Positions 44,410 through 51,711 of a stretch of 64,000 nucleotides of DNA are shown piece after piece (position 1 is the stretch's first letter; each line of letters opens with the position of its first letter). The position numbers and the translations under genes are program-made. Source of the stretch: Candidatus Sulfotelmatobacter sp. GTDB lineage: Bacteria > Acidobacteriota > Terriglobia > Terriglobales > Acidobacteriaceae. The notes beneath the pieces were generated by a model that saw only the letters and a list, made by a program, of their open reading frames with translations, was not told the DNA's origin and searched no databases. The DNA is taken from positions 230,180-294,179 of the forward strand of contig DASYBM010000017.1 in assembly GCA_036500765.1 (NCBI GenBank). The letters run 5' to 3'.

Positions 44410-45102
44410 TCAGCCGACTTTTTGCGGGGAGCGGGGAAACGGCATGGCGGCGGCTATTTTGGCGCCGAAGTATTTGGTGCGGGCGAGGAGGAGTTTTTCG
44501 ATGTCGACTTCTTTTAATGGCTGCTGGCGGCCGAGCAGGTGCGTCACCAGGGCGATCTGGGCGAAGTGCTCGACGGTTTCCATCTTCATGTAGGCGTGTT
44601 CGAGAGTGTCGCCATAGGAGACTACGCCGTGGTTCGACATGAGGATGGCGTCATAGCTGGGGACGTAGGGCTCGAGGGTGTCGGCGAGTTCGGAGGTGCC
44701 GGGGGTGCCGTAGCGAGCGAGAGGGATGCATCCCAGGCCCATGACGACTTCGCAGACTAACGGCTCGGTGAGCGGGACGCCGGCGGCGGCGAAGCCGGTG
44801 GCGGTGGGCGGATGAGCGTGGCAGATGGCCTTTACATCTGGGCGCATGCGATAGATGAGCAGATGCATGCCGATTTCGCTGGTGACACTGCGACGTCCGG
44901 CGACCTTGCGGCCATCGAGATTAACAATGACCATGTCGGAGGCGGCCATGGCGCCCTTGCTGACGCCGGTGGGAGTGACCAGGATGCGATCCTGGTCGAG
45001 GCGGATGGAGAGGTTGCCGTCGCAGGCAGCTACGAATCCCCGGTCGTGCAACATGCGTCCGTAATGGACGATTTCTTCCCTGTGCGTGCGTTCCGTCGCC
45101 AT
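44410..45102 (-). CDS. Class II aldolase/adducin family protein (fuculose-phosphate aldolase-like)
   Basis: 230 residues from ATG 45102; AAGGG lies six bases upstream. The zinc-binding histidines are in AICHAHPPTATGFA and MSNHGVVSYGD, with GNLSIRLDQDRILVTPTGVS upstream as in L-fuculose-1-phosphate aldolases. Such enzymes split phosphorylated sugars into dihydroxyacetone phosphate and an aldehyde, or act on methylthioribulose phosphate. No kinase or isomerase gene adjoins, so the substrate is open. Confidence 0.85.
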   Translation of the reverse strand: MATERTHREEIVHYGRMLHDRGFVAACDGNLSIRLDQDRILVTPTGVSKGAMAASDMVIVNLDGRKVAGRRSVTSEIGMHLLIYRMRPDVKAICHAHPPTATGFAAAGVPLTEPLVCEVVMGLGCIPLARYGTPGTSELADTLEPYVPSYDAILMSNHGVVSYGDTLEHAYMKMETVEHFAQIALVTHLLGRQQPLKEVDIEKLLLARTKYFGAKIAAAMPFPRSPQKVG

Positions 45103-45368
45103 GGTTACCCTTAGGGGAGATGATAAATGCAGACCGCGATCTGGCACTGGCATAGTACCAGCAGGTCGCAAAGGAGACAAACCAAAATTTAGTTAAAAAA
45201 TGTGCACACTCAGCGGTCGTAAGCCCTTTCACCACAGAGAACACGGAGTTGCGCAGGGTAAATCCGAAAAGCCTGCGCCTGAAGGCGAAATCACTGGCGG
45301 CACGAATGGCACGCATGAATGCGTGCCCTGATACGAGTCGTCGTGGGACGCTGCGGTAAGCTAGACGC

Positions 45369-46538
45369 GTGCTGGTTTCGGATTTCGATTACAAACTGCC
45401 GGAAGAGTTGATTGCGCAGGAACCGCTGACGGACCGGGCGGGGGCGCGGTTGTTGCATGTGACGGCGGAGCGAGCGGGCGTTTTTGGCGATCGAAAGTTT
45501 CGTGAATTTCCGGAGTTGCTGCGGGCCAGCGATCTGGTTGTGTTTAACAACACGCGGGTGTTTCCGGCGCGGCTCTATGGACGCCGGGGCGGGATTCGGG
45601 CGCAGGCGGTGAGCCCGCGGAATCCCGCGGCGCTGGAATTCTTGCGGGGGCGGATTGAAGTTCTGCTGACAAAACAAGTGCAGCGGCAACCCAACGAATG
45701 GGAGTGTTTGGTGCGTCCAGGGCGGAAGATTGGGGTGGGCGAGCGGCTTTTTTTTGGCGAGCAGGATGAGTTGCGGGGAGAGGTGATTGGGCGGGGGGAG
45801 TTTGGGGAGAGGAGGATTCGGTTTGCGGTGGTGCCGGGCGACGGACGAATGCGTTTGTCGTCACGTGAGCATTCTGGAGATCCGGCACACGATCCCACGG
45901 ATGATTTTTTTCGAATCGTGGAGAGGATTGGGCATGTGCCTTTGCCGCCTTATATTGCGCGGGAGGAGTCGGCGGGAGATCGCGAGAGATATCAGACGGT
46001 GTATGCGCGGGAGCGGGGATCGGTGGCGGCACCGACGGCGGGACTGCATTTTACGCCGGAGATTTTGGGGCGCATAGGGGAGCGGGGGATTGAGACTGCG
46101 GAGGTTACGCTGCACGTTGGCTTGGGGACGTTTCAGCCGGTAAGGACCGAGCGAGTGGAGGAACATCGATTGCACGCGGAGAATTATTCGATTTCCGCGG
46201 AAGCGGCGGCGCGCATCAATCGGGCGCGGAGAGAAGGTCGGCGGGTGGTGGCGGTAGGGACAACGACGGTGCGGACGCTGGAATTTGCCGCGACATTTCC
46301 TGCACAGCATACAGGCGAGGTGCGGCCGGGGACGGGTGAGGCGAATTTATTTATTTATCCGGGGTATTCCTTTCGGGTGGTGGGGGCGCTGCTGACGAAT
46401 TTTCATTTACCGCAGTCGACGCTGCTCATGCTAGTGTGCGGGCTCGGTGGGAAAGAGAATGTGATGGGCGCGTACGAGCATGCGGTGGCGCAACGGTATC
46501 GATTTTATTCGTATGGGGATTGCATGTTGGTGGAATAG
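45369..46538 (+). CDS. queA: tRNA preQ1 ribosyltransferase-isomerase QueA
   Basis: 389 residues from GTG 45369. The beginning LVSDFDYKLPEELIAQEPL and the later SVAAPTAGLHFTPEILGRIG and FLPHSTLLML-like tail (NFHLPQSTLLMLVCGLGGKE) are diagnostic. QueA moves the ribosyl group of S-adenosylmethionine to preQ1 in tRNA, giving epoxyqueuosine. The protein is slightly longer than the usual ~350 residues owing to an extra loop (RRGGIRAQAVSPRNPAALEF). It has no queuosine partners beside it. Confidence 0.95.
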   Translation: MLVSDFDYKLPEELIAQEPLTDRAGARLLHVTAERAGVFGDRKFREFPELLRASDLVVFNNTRVFPARLYGRRGGIRAQAVSPRNPAALEFLRGRIEVLLTKQVQRQPNEWECLVRPGRKIGVGERLFFGEQDELRGEVIGRGEFGERRIRFAVVPGDGRMRLSSREHSGDPAHDPTDDFFRIVERIGHVPLPPYIAREESAGDRERYQTVYARERGSVAAPTAGLHFTPEILGRIGERGIETAEVTLHVGLGTFQPVRTERVEEHRLHAENYSISAEAAARINRARREGRRVVAVGTTTVRTLEFAATFPAQHTGEVRPGTGEANLFIYPGYSFRVVGALLTNFHLPQSTLLMLVCGLGGKENVMGAYEHAVAQRYRFYSYGDCMLVE

Positions 46539-46625
46539 GATAACCGGCTGCCTCGGGCGAGCATCAGAGTTTCTGGGGAGCGTTTCGAAAGTGCAATGAA
46601 GACAACCACCGGATGCGCCGCAAAA

Positions 46626-46664
46626 TTCCCATGTCTCGCAAAAGACGCGAGAAATGGGGCACCC
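46626..46664. repeat. REP-like palindrome, family A copy 7
   Basis: TTCCCATGTCTCGCAAAAGA then CGCGAGAAATGGGGCACCC. Confidence 0.8.
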
Positions 46665-46713
46665 AACTATGTGGGCACCCACCTTACATGGGAGAGGATC
46701 AGTTAAGTCATTC

Positions 46714-47739
46714 ATGGCGGTCCGGCTCAAGTCCAGGGAGATCATCTTATTCGTGTTCGCGTTCGTCGCTCTGAAGACGTTCTGCTTCGGACAGGCAGCG
46801 TCGCTGGGTGCCGCGCCGGCCACGGCAGGCAGCATCCACGGGACGATTGTGGACCAGAGTGGGGCGGTGGTGAGCGGGGCGCGGGTGGCGCTGACGCGCG
46901 AAGATCAAACTGCACGGCGAGAGGTGATATCGGACGCGGGTGGGGGATTTAGCTTTGCCGGCGTTGTGCCTGGAGCTTTTCTGCTGACGATTCGCGCCCC
47001 GGGCTTTGCGACGCAAACATATTCAGGAGAGCTGCCTGCCGGCGAAACGCAAACAGTTCCGCTGCTGGCGCTGGCGGTGGCCGAGAATATTACTGAGGTG
47101 CAGGTTGGAATTCCGCGCGTAGAAATTGCGGAAGAGCAACTCAAGGTGGAAGAGCATCAGCGAATTTTCGGCGCGATTCCTAATTTTTATGTCAGCTACG
47201 CGCCGGACACGGTTGCGCTCACTTCCCAACAAAAATTCAAGCTCGCGTGGAAAACGGTGATCGATCCGGTGACGCTCCTGATGGTGGGCGGCGCGGCGGG
47301 AGTGCAGCAGGCGCAAGACCACTTCGAAGGTTATGGGCAGGGCGCGGAGGGTTATGGGAAGCGGTTCGGCGCGAACTACGCCGATGCGGTCGCCGGAACA
47401 TTTGTAGGAGGAGCGATACTGCCGTCGCTGCTGAAGCAGGATCCGCGGTATTTCTATAAGGGAACAGGCAGCAAAAGCTCGCGATTTCTGTATGCGCTTG
47501 CGAGTGCGTTTGTTTGCAAGGGCGACAACGGGCGCTGGCAGCCGAATTATTCGAATGTGCTGGGAAGCCTGGCGGCGGGCGGGATTTCGAATATCTACTA
47601 TCCGGCGCAGGATCGCGACGGCTTGGGACTCACTTTTGAAAACGCCGGGCTCGCACTGGGCTCGGGCGCGGTTACTAATCTGATGCAGGAATTTGTGATT
47701 CGGAAGTTGACGCCGAAGCGGGATTTGAACAAGCCGTGA
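46714..47739 (+). CDS. Secreted protein with carboxypeptidase-regulatory-like domain, function unknown
   Basis: 341 residues from ATG 46714; the earlier frame begins in the family A repeat. A signal peptide (ILFVFAFVALKTFCFGQ) is followed by a beta-sandwich (IHGTIVDQSGAVVSGARVAL, then FAGVVPGAFLLTIRAPGFAT). The C-terminal ~200 residues (KLAWKTVIDPVTLLMVGGAA, later AGTFVGGAILPSLLKQDPRY) contain glycine-rich hydrophobic segments and look like an outer-membrane or surface-associated domain. Proteins with this layout are common in acidobacteria without known role. Confidence 0.75.
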   Translation: MAVRLKSREIILFVFAFVALKTFCFGQAASLGAAPATAGSIHGTIVDQSGAVVSGARVALTREDQTARREVISDAGGGFSFAGVVPGAFLLTIRAPGFATQTYSGELPAGETQTVPLLALAVAENITEVQVGIPRVEIAEEQLKVEEHQRIFGAIPNFYVSYAPDTVALTSQQKFKLAWKTVIDPVTLLMVGGAAGVQQAQDHFEGYGQGAEGYGKRFGANYADAVAGTFVGGAILPSLLKQDPRYFYKGTGSKSSRFLYALASAFVCKGDNGRWQPNYSNVLGSLAAGGISNIYYPAQDRDGLGLTFENAGLALGSGAVTNLMQEFVIRKLTPKRDLNKP

Positions 47740-47769
47740 TGGGCGAACGGTCCTTCTGCATTCTAAATT

Positions 47770-48150
47770 CTAATTTGTCGAAACGGGAGAGAACCTTGCA
47801 GGAAGTGGCAGGGCGGGCCTTCTGCGCGGCCGCCGATGTTCTTCCGCTCCGGCCATACGGGCGCGAATTGCGTCCATCGTTTTCCAGTATTCGTCGATTT
47901 CGGACCGGCCAAGTTTGGAGAGGCTGACGGTGGTGCGCATCTTTTTGTCGATGATTTCTTTGGTGATGATGACCAGACCGGCTTCTTCGAGGTTGGTGAG
48001 TTGGACGGATAGATTTCCCTTGCTCAGGCCGGTGGCGTTTTGCAGGAAGACGAAATCGGCGGAGGAGCAAGACGAGAGGATTGTGAGGATCGCCAGGCGG
48101 GCGGGTTCGTGGACCAGGCGGTTGGGGAGGGAGAGTGGGTCGTCAGTCAT
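47770..48150 (-). CDS. Winged-helix transcriptional regulator (ArsR/MarR-like)
   Basis: 126 residues from ATG 48150. A winged helix is clear: PARLAILTILSSCSSADFVF, then TGLSKGNLSVQLTNLEEAGL, then RTTVSLSKLGRSEIDEYWKT. Such small regulators often act with a membrane protein. Its start overlaps the end of the upstream membrane-protein gene by eight bases, so the two are translationally coupled and probably functionally linked. The C-terminal tail is arginine- and proline-rich and may be disordered. Confidence 0.85.
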   Translation of the reverse strand: MTDDPLSLPNRLVHEPARLAILTILSSCSSADFVFLQNATGLSKGNLSVQLTNLEEAGLVIITKEIIDKKMRTTVSLSKLGRSEIDEYWKTMDAIRARMAGAEEHRRPRRRPALPLPARFSPVSTN

Positions 48151-48868
48151 GGGCGGATTCCATCGGAAATTCATTCTCTTCCTGCGCTCTCTTGGGCATT
48201 AGATGCACGAGAGTCAGGTGGTCGAGCAGGCCCCTGGCTATTAGAGTAATGCCGAACCAGCCGGCATTCAGAAACTTCCAGACCATGAGTTGCATGATCT
48301 CGCGGTGATGGAGCGGATAGAAGCAGACAACGGCGCTGGCGAGGGCAACGACGAAGGAGAAGGATATCTGGCTTCGAGCCACCAACCTGCCTCGCAGGCT
48401 GCGCTCTATGTCTACAAACAACAAGAAGCACCAGAACGCAGTTGGCCAAAAGTTAACACGGTGATCTGGGTCAGAGATGATGGCATGCAATTGGTTATTG
48501 AGATTTGCAAGGACTGGATCACCGTAGTTTGCGATCTGGCGGCCGAAGATAAAAAGGGCTAGCCAGATGCAGACACATATCATGACTCCCGTATTGCTCA
48601 TTTTGGCTGATCCAGGTTTTATCCAGCCAAATCGGTGCTCATAGTATTTGGGGATGAAACGAATTGAGGCGGCGTAGGCCAGAATCACAACAATCGACAG
48701 CCAGCGATAATGTGTGTTCCTAGCGAAGAGACTTGCAGTTTCAATCCGAAGCACGAGTATGCCAAGCGCAACAGAGGTTAGGCCCTGCAGCGCGTGGAAG
48801 TTCTCGGTGACGTAGCGTAGCCGTTGGGGATCGAGTTTCGCGTCTCCGGCTTCACCTAGCGCATCCAT
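48143..48868 (-). CDS. Multi-spanning membrane protein coupled to the wHTH regulator
   Basis: 241 residues from ATG 48868. Upstream in-frame codons run through a probable promoter (TATAGTTTATGCTATAGACC), so the shorter start is preferred, and the message may be leaderless. About six hydrophobic segments are seen, for example GLTSVALGILVLRI, WLSIVVILAYAASIRF, VMICVCIWLALFIFG and FVVALASAVVCFYPL. No family is recognised. Eight bases of overlap with the regulator gene imply a two-gene unit: the membrane protein may sense something and the regulator respond, which is inference. Confidence 0.7.
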   Translation of the reverse strand: MDALGEAGDAKLDPQRLRYVTENFHALQGLTSVALGILVLRIETASLFARNTHYRWLSIVVILAYAASIRFIPKYYEHRFGWIKPGSAKMSNTGVMICVCIWLALFIFGRQIANYGDPVLANLNNQLHAIISDPDHRVNFWPTAFWCFLLFVDIERSLRGRLVARSQISFSFVVALASAVVCFYPLHHREIMQLMVWKFLNAGWFGITLIARGLLDHLTLVHLMPKRAQEENEFPMESAHD

Positions 48869-48905
48869 AGACTGGTCTATAGCATAAACTATACCGTAAG
48901 CGCGA
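48869..48905 (-). promoter_or_regulatory. Probable promoter/operator of the membrane-protein-regulator pair
   Basis: Read on the minus strand the stretch contains TATAG-TTTATG-CTATA and AGACCAGTCT, two small palindromes. The second lies directly before the ATG. They could bind the wHTH product (autoregulation). Confidence 0.4.
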
Positions 48906-48968
48906 GCTCTTATTCGACCGTTTGAGATTGGCGACTTCAATCGATGCACGGACAGGCCGGAGGAGATG

Positions 48969-49014
48969 GAGATCCTTCACTTCGCCTGAAGGGCGGCTCC
49001 GTTCAGGATGACAA
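48969..49014. repeat. Dispersed palindromic repeat, family B copy 7
   Basis: GAGATCCTTCACTTCGCCTG then GGCTCCGTTCAGGATGACAA. Confidence 0.75.
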
Positions 49015-49047
49015 TGTCCGTAAGCTCACTTTCTCAAGTTTGAAAAC

Positions 49048-49797
49048 TCATTTGATGGCGAGCGGGATCGGGTAGAACTTTTGGATCATGCGGCCGGTCA
49101 TCAGGCCGCCTTCGTATTCGGGGATGATGACTTCGTCGGCGCCGGAGCTGCGGATGGCGTTGGCGTAGCGCTGCTGGCCGGCGCGGGTGATGATTTTGAT
49201 TTTGGGATTGAGGGAGCGGGCGGTGACGGTGATGTAGAGATTGTCGGCGTCGTTATCGATGACGATGCAGATGCCGCGGGCGCGGTTGAGTCCGGCCTGG
49301 AGCAGGACGTCGTGTCGTTTGGCGTCGCCCTGAATGACGGGGATGCGGTCGTTGAGGAGTTCGCGGTAGAGGCCTTCGTTGGTCTCGATCAGGACGAAGG
49401 GGATTTCGAGGCGCTGGAGTTGGTCGACGACGGTGCGGCCGACCTGGCCGTAGCCGCAGATGATGAAGTGGTCTTGCAGCCGGTCGATGTTAACTTCGTT
49501 GATCATGGTTCTCCAGGCCTCCACGCCATGACGGCTGAAAATGGTGAGCAGGACGCGCTCGGCGATCCAGATCTGGAGCGCGAAAACGCCGGCATAGACG
49601 AATAAAGAGAAAATCTTGGTGGCGCGGTGGACGGCTCGGAACTCGATGGCATGGGGATGAATAACCCAGAAGAGGGCATCGAGCGGGCGCAGGCCTTCGA
49701 CGCGGACGTAGAAGACGACACACACGCCGAGGAAGGCGGCCAGGACCAGGAGTGGCAGCCAAAGGCGCTTGGCGAAGATGAGGAGGACGCGGAGCAT
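49048..49797 (-). CDS. RCK/TrkA-N domain protein with degenerate channel region
   Basis: 249 residues. Two hydrophobic helices (LWLPLLVLAAFLGVCVVFYV and TKIFSLFVYAGVFALQIWIA) flank the short pore-loop position. The NAD-binding RCK domain follows (HFIICGYGQVGRTVVDQLQR, then NDRIPVIQGDAKRHDVLLQA, then ADEVIIPEYEGG). This is the layout of two-helix potassium channels, but the selectivity filter TVGYGD is absent; the region reads ALFWVIHPHAIEFRAVHRAT. It is probably not a potassium-selective pore. A regulatory or altered-selectivity role is an inference. Confidence 0.8.
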   Translation of the reverse strand: MLRVLLIFAKRLWLPLLVLAAFLGVCVVFYVRVEGLRPLDALFWVIHPHAIEFRAVHRATKIFSLFVYAGVFALQIWIAERVLLTIFSRHGVEAWRTMINEVNIDRLQDHFIICGYGQVGRTVVDQLQRLEIPFVLIETNEGLYRELLNDRIPVIQGDAKRHDVLLQAGLNRARGICIVIDNDADNLYITVTARSLNPKIKIITRAGQQRYANAIRSSGADEVIIPEYEGGLMTGRMIQKFYPIPLAIK

Positions 49798-50060
49798 GTC
49801 AGCTCGTCAAACCGACCGGTCGGTCGGGAGAGCTAGTATATCCAATTGTCTGGGAGATTATGCATGAAAAATTCAAGTTTAGCGGCGGCAGGAAACGAGT
49901 GGCGCACTGCGGGCATCCTGGCTCGGATGCCCGTTCAGCGGCTGAATCCGATAATCATGTAAGGCGCGTGCGCGGCCCTAAAGGGCCGCTCTTCCACAGT
50001 ACCCTTTCCACGGCACCCCGTGAGGGCCGAAAACCGGCCACCCTTGCGGCCTCCGAAGCT

Positions 50061-50597
50061 TTACGCGCGGGCGCCGACCGCCGCGGACTCGGGGGCTGGG
50101 ATTGACTTGTCCTCGCCGTTGGGCTTGGGCTGACCGGGCTGTCCGCCTTTGCGGATGTCGATGCCGCCCTTAAAAAATGCGCCGTCTTCGATGGAAATTC
50201 TGGCGGCGATGACGTCGCCGGTGAGGGAGCCGTCGCTGCGAATATCGACGCGATCGCTGGCGGTGAGATTGCCGCGGACTTTGCCCAACACAACGATTTC
50301 GCGGGCGTTGATGTTGGCGGCGACGACGCCATTGCGTCCGACGGTGACGCGGTTGCCTGCCAGGTTAATGGAACCCTCCACGCGACCGTCAATGTAAAGC
50401 GACTCGGAGCCGGTGACTTCGCCTTTGATGACGAGGGACTTGCCGATGGTGGCTTGGTCGGCAGTGGTAGTGGTGACCGGCCGGGGCTGCACGGGATCAG
50501 CGGCGGCCATAACGGGCGCGCTGGGGGTAGACGAAACGGGGCGCTCCGGCTCGGCGGGGCGAGCAGGAGTCTGGGGCTGATTGGTCGGCTTCCACAT
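50061..50597 (-). CDS. Bactofilin-family cytoskeletal protein
   Basis: 178 residues. A proline-rich N-terminal tail (~50 residues) precedes the beta-helical core (SLVIKGEVTGSESLYIDGRV, then GKVRGNLTASDRVDIRSDGS). Bactofilins polymerise without nucleotide into filaments that organise cell-wall enzymes or polarity proteins. The C-terminal tail (KPNGEDKSIPAPESA) is short and disordered. The start at 50597 lacks a close ribosome-binding site. No M23 peptidase gene, a frequent neighbour, is adjacent. Confidence 0.9.
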   Translation of the reverse strand: MWKPTNQPQTPARPAEPERPVSSTPSAPVMAAADPVQPRPVTTTTADQATIGKSLVIKGEVTGSESLYIDGRVEGSINLAGNRVTVGRNGVVAANINAREIVVLGKVRGNLTASDRVDIRSDGSLTGDVIAARISIEDGAFFKGGIDIRKGGQPGQPKPNGEDKSIPAPESAAVGARA

Positions 50598-50960
50598 GGG
50601 GTAAAAGTTCCTTTCCTAGTTGGGATTAGGGGTCACTGGCCGCACTTTGGTGACCAAAAGCGATTGTACTCCCCTGTCTCAAAGTGGGCGCTGTGGAAAA
50701 GCCTTTATTTGCACTCTTTAGTTCCTCGGATGGTACCTCGTTTAATACTTATTCGGGGCAGGGGCGATGGGATTCGGCAGCATCATTTCTGCTCGTTGCA
50801 ATGTAAGGAATCCGGAAATAGCTTTTGACCGTACCCTTTTCGTGGGGATGGGCGTTATGCTGTCAGAGTCGAAGAATTATCGAAGACGTGAGGGGCGCGT
50901 CTAAATTGTAATTGTGAAGACGTGGGGTCCGGGAAATTTCGATCGATACTGGAGCCAATT
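50598..50960. other. Intergenic region
   Basis: 363 bases between two divergent genes; no gene, RNA or repeat recognised. Confidence 0.5.
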
Positions 50961-51509
50961 ATGTCAGAGCCAACTGTGGTGAGTGGATTGACGATCGCGC
51001 GGCCGGAGCCGGGCGAGTATGCGCCATATTATGACCGCTACATTTCGCTGGTAGCGGGAAGCGACATACTGAGTACGCTGGACGCGCAGAGGCGGCAGAT
51101 GATGTTGCTGCTATCGGGGCGCAACGAGAATGACGGAAATTTTCGTTATGCGGCGGAAAAGTGGAACGCCAAGGAAGTGCTGGGGCATGTGTGCGACACG
51201 GAGCGCATCTTTGCGTATCGGGCGCTGCGGATTGCGCGGGGGGACCAGACGCCGATGGAAGGGTTTGAGCAGGACGATTATGTGAAGAATGGTCCGTTTG
51301 CGCGGATATCGCTCGAGGAGATTGTGGAGGATTACATCGCGGTGCGGCGGGCAACGCTGACGCTGTTGCGGAATCTGGATGAGGCCGCGTGGATGCGGCG
51401 CGGCGTGGCGAACAAGAATGAAGTGACGGTACGGGCACTGGCGTACACGATCGCGGGGCATGAAGTGCATCATCTGAGGATCTTGGAGGAGAAGTATTTT
51501 CGGCGGTAA
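50961..51509 (+). CDS. DinB-like damage-inducible family protein
   Basis: 182 residues from ATG 50961 with GGAG six bases upstream. The protein is a DinB/YfiT-like four-helix bundle: AAEKWNAKEVLGHVCDTERI with the first His, and YTIAGHEVHHLRILEEKYF with the HxxxH-type metal ligands near the end. Members bind a metal ion and many act as thiol-dependent transferases (bacillithiol or similar), but most are uncharacterised. It has no obvious partner genes. Confidence 0.85.
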   Translation: MSEPTVVSGLTIARPEPGEYAPYYDRYISLVAGSDILSTLDAQRRQMMLLLSGRNENDGNFRYAAEKWNAKEVLGHVCDTERIFAYRALRIARGDQTPMEGFEQDDYVKNGPFARISLEEIVEDYIAVRRATLTLLRNLDEAAWMRRGVANKNEVTVRALAYTIAGHEVHHLRILEEKYFRR

Positions 51510-51553
51510 TACTTCAGGCGTTCTCGCCAGGGATGTACACAGCTGGGTGTCAT

Positions 51554-51592
51554 AGTCGTTAGTCGTTAGTCGTTGGTCGTTAGTCGTTGGTC
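51554..51592. repeat. GTCGTTA/GTCGTTG heptamer run
   Basis: AGTCGTTAGTCGTTAGTCGT then TGGTCGTTAGTCGTTGGTC: about five units. Confidence 0.8.
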
Positions 51593-51677
51593 AATGCAGT
51601 CGTGATAGGTGAGAGAATTGTCGCTAGTCGCGCGTTGGTCGCTCGGACGTTGAGATGGCTGGTGTCGTCGAAAGGCA

Positions 51678-51707
51678 AACGACCAACGACTAGCGACCAA
51701 CGACTGC
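51678..51707. repeat. Inverted heptamer run upstream of rnr
   Basis: AACGACCAACGACTAGCGAC then CAACGACTGC: complement of the run at 51554-51592, so the two can pair as a long hairpin just before the rnr start. Confidence 0.75.
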
Positions 51708-51711
51708 CTTT

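Noticed and set aside
51554..51707. CRISPR-like array
   Set aside because: The repeats are seven bases long with no spacers; no array of regularly spaced repeats exists anywhere in the window and no cas genes are present.
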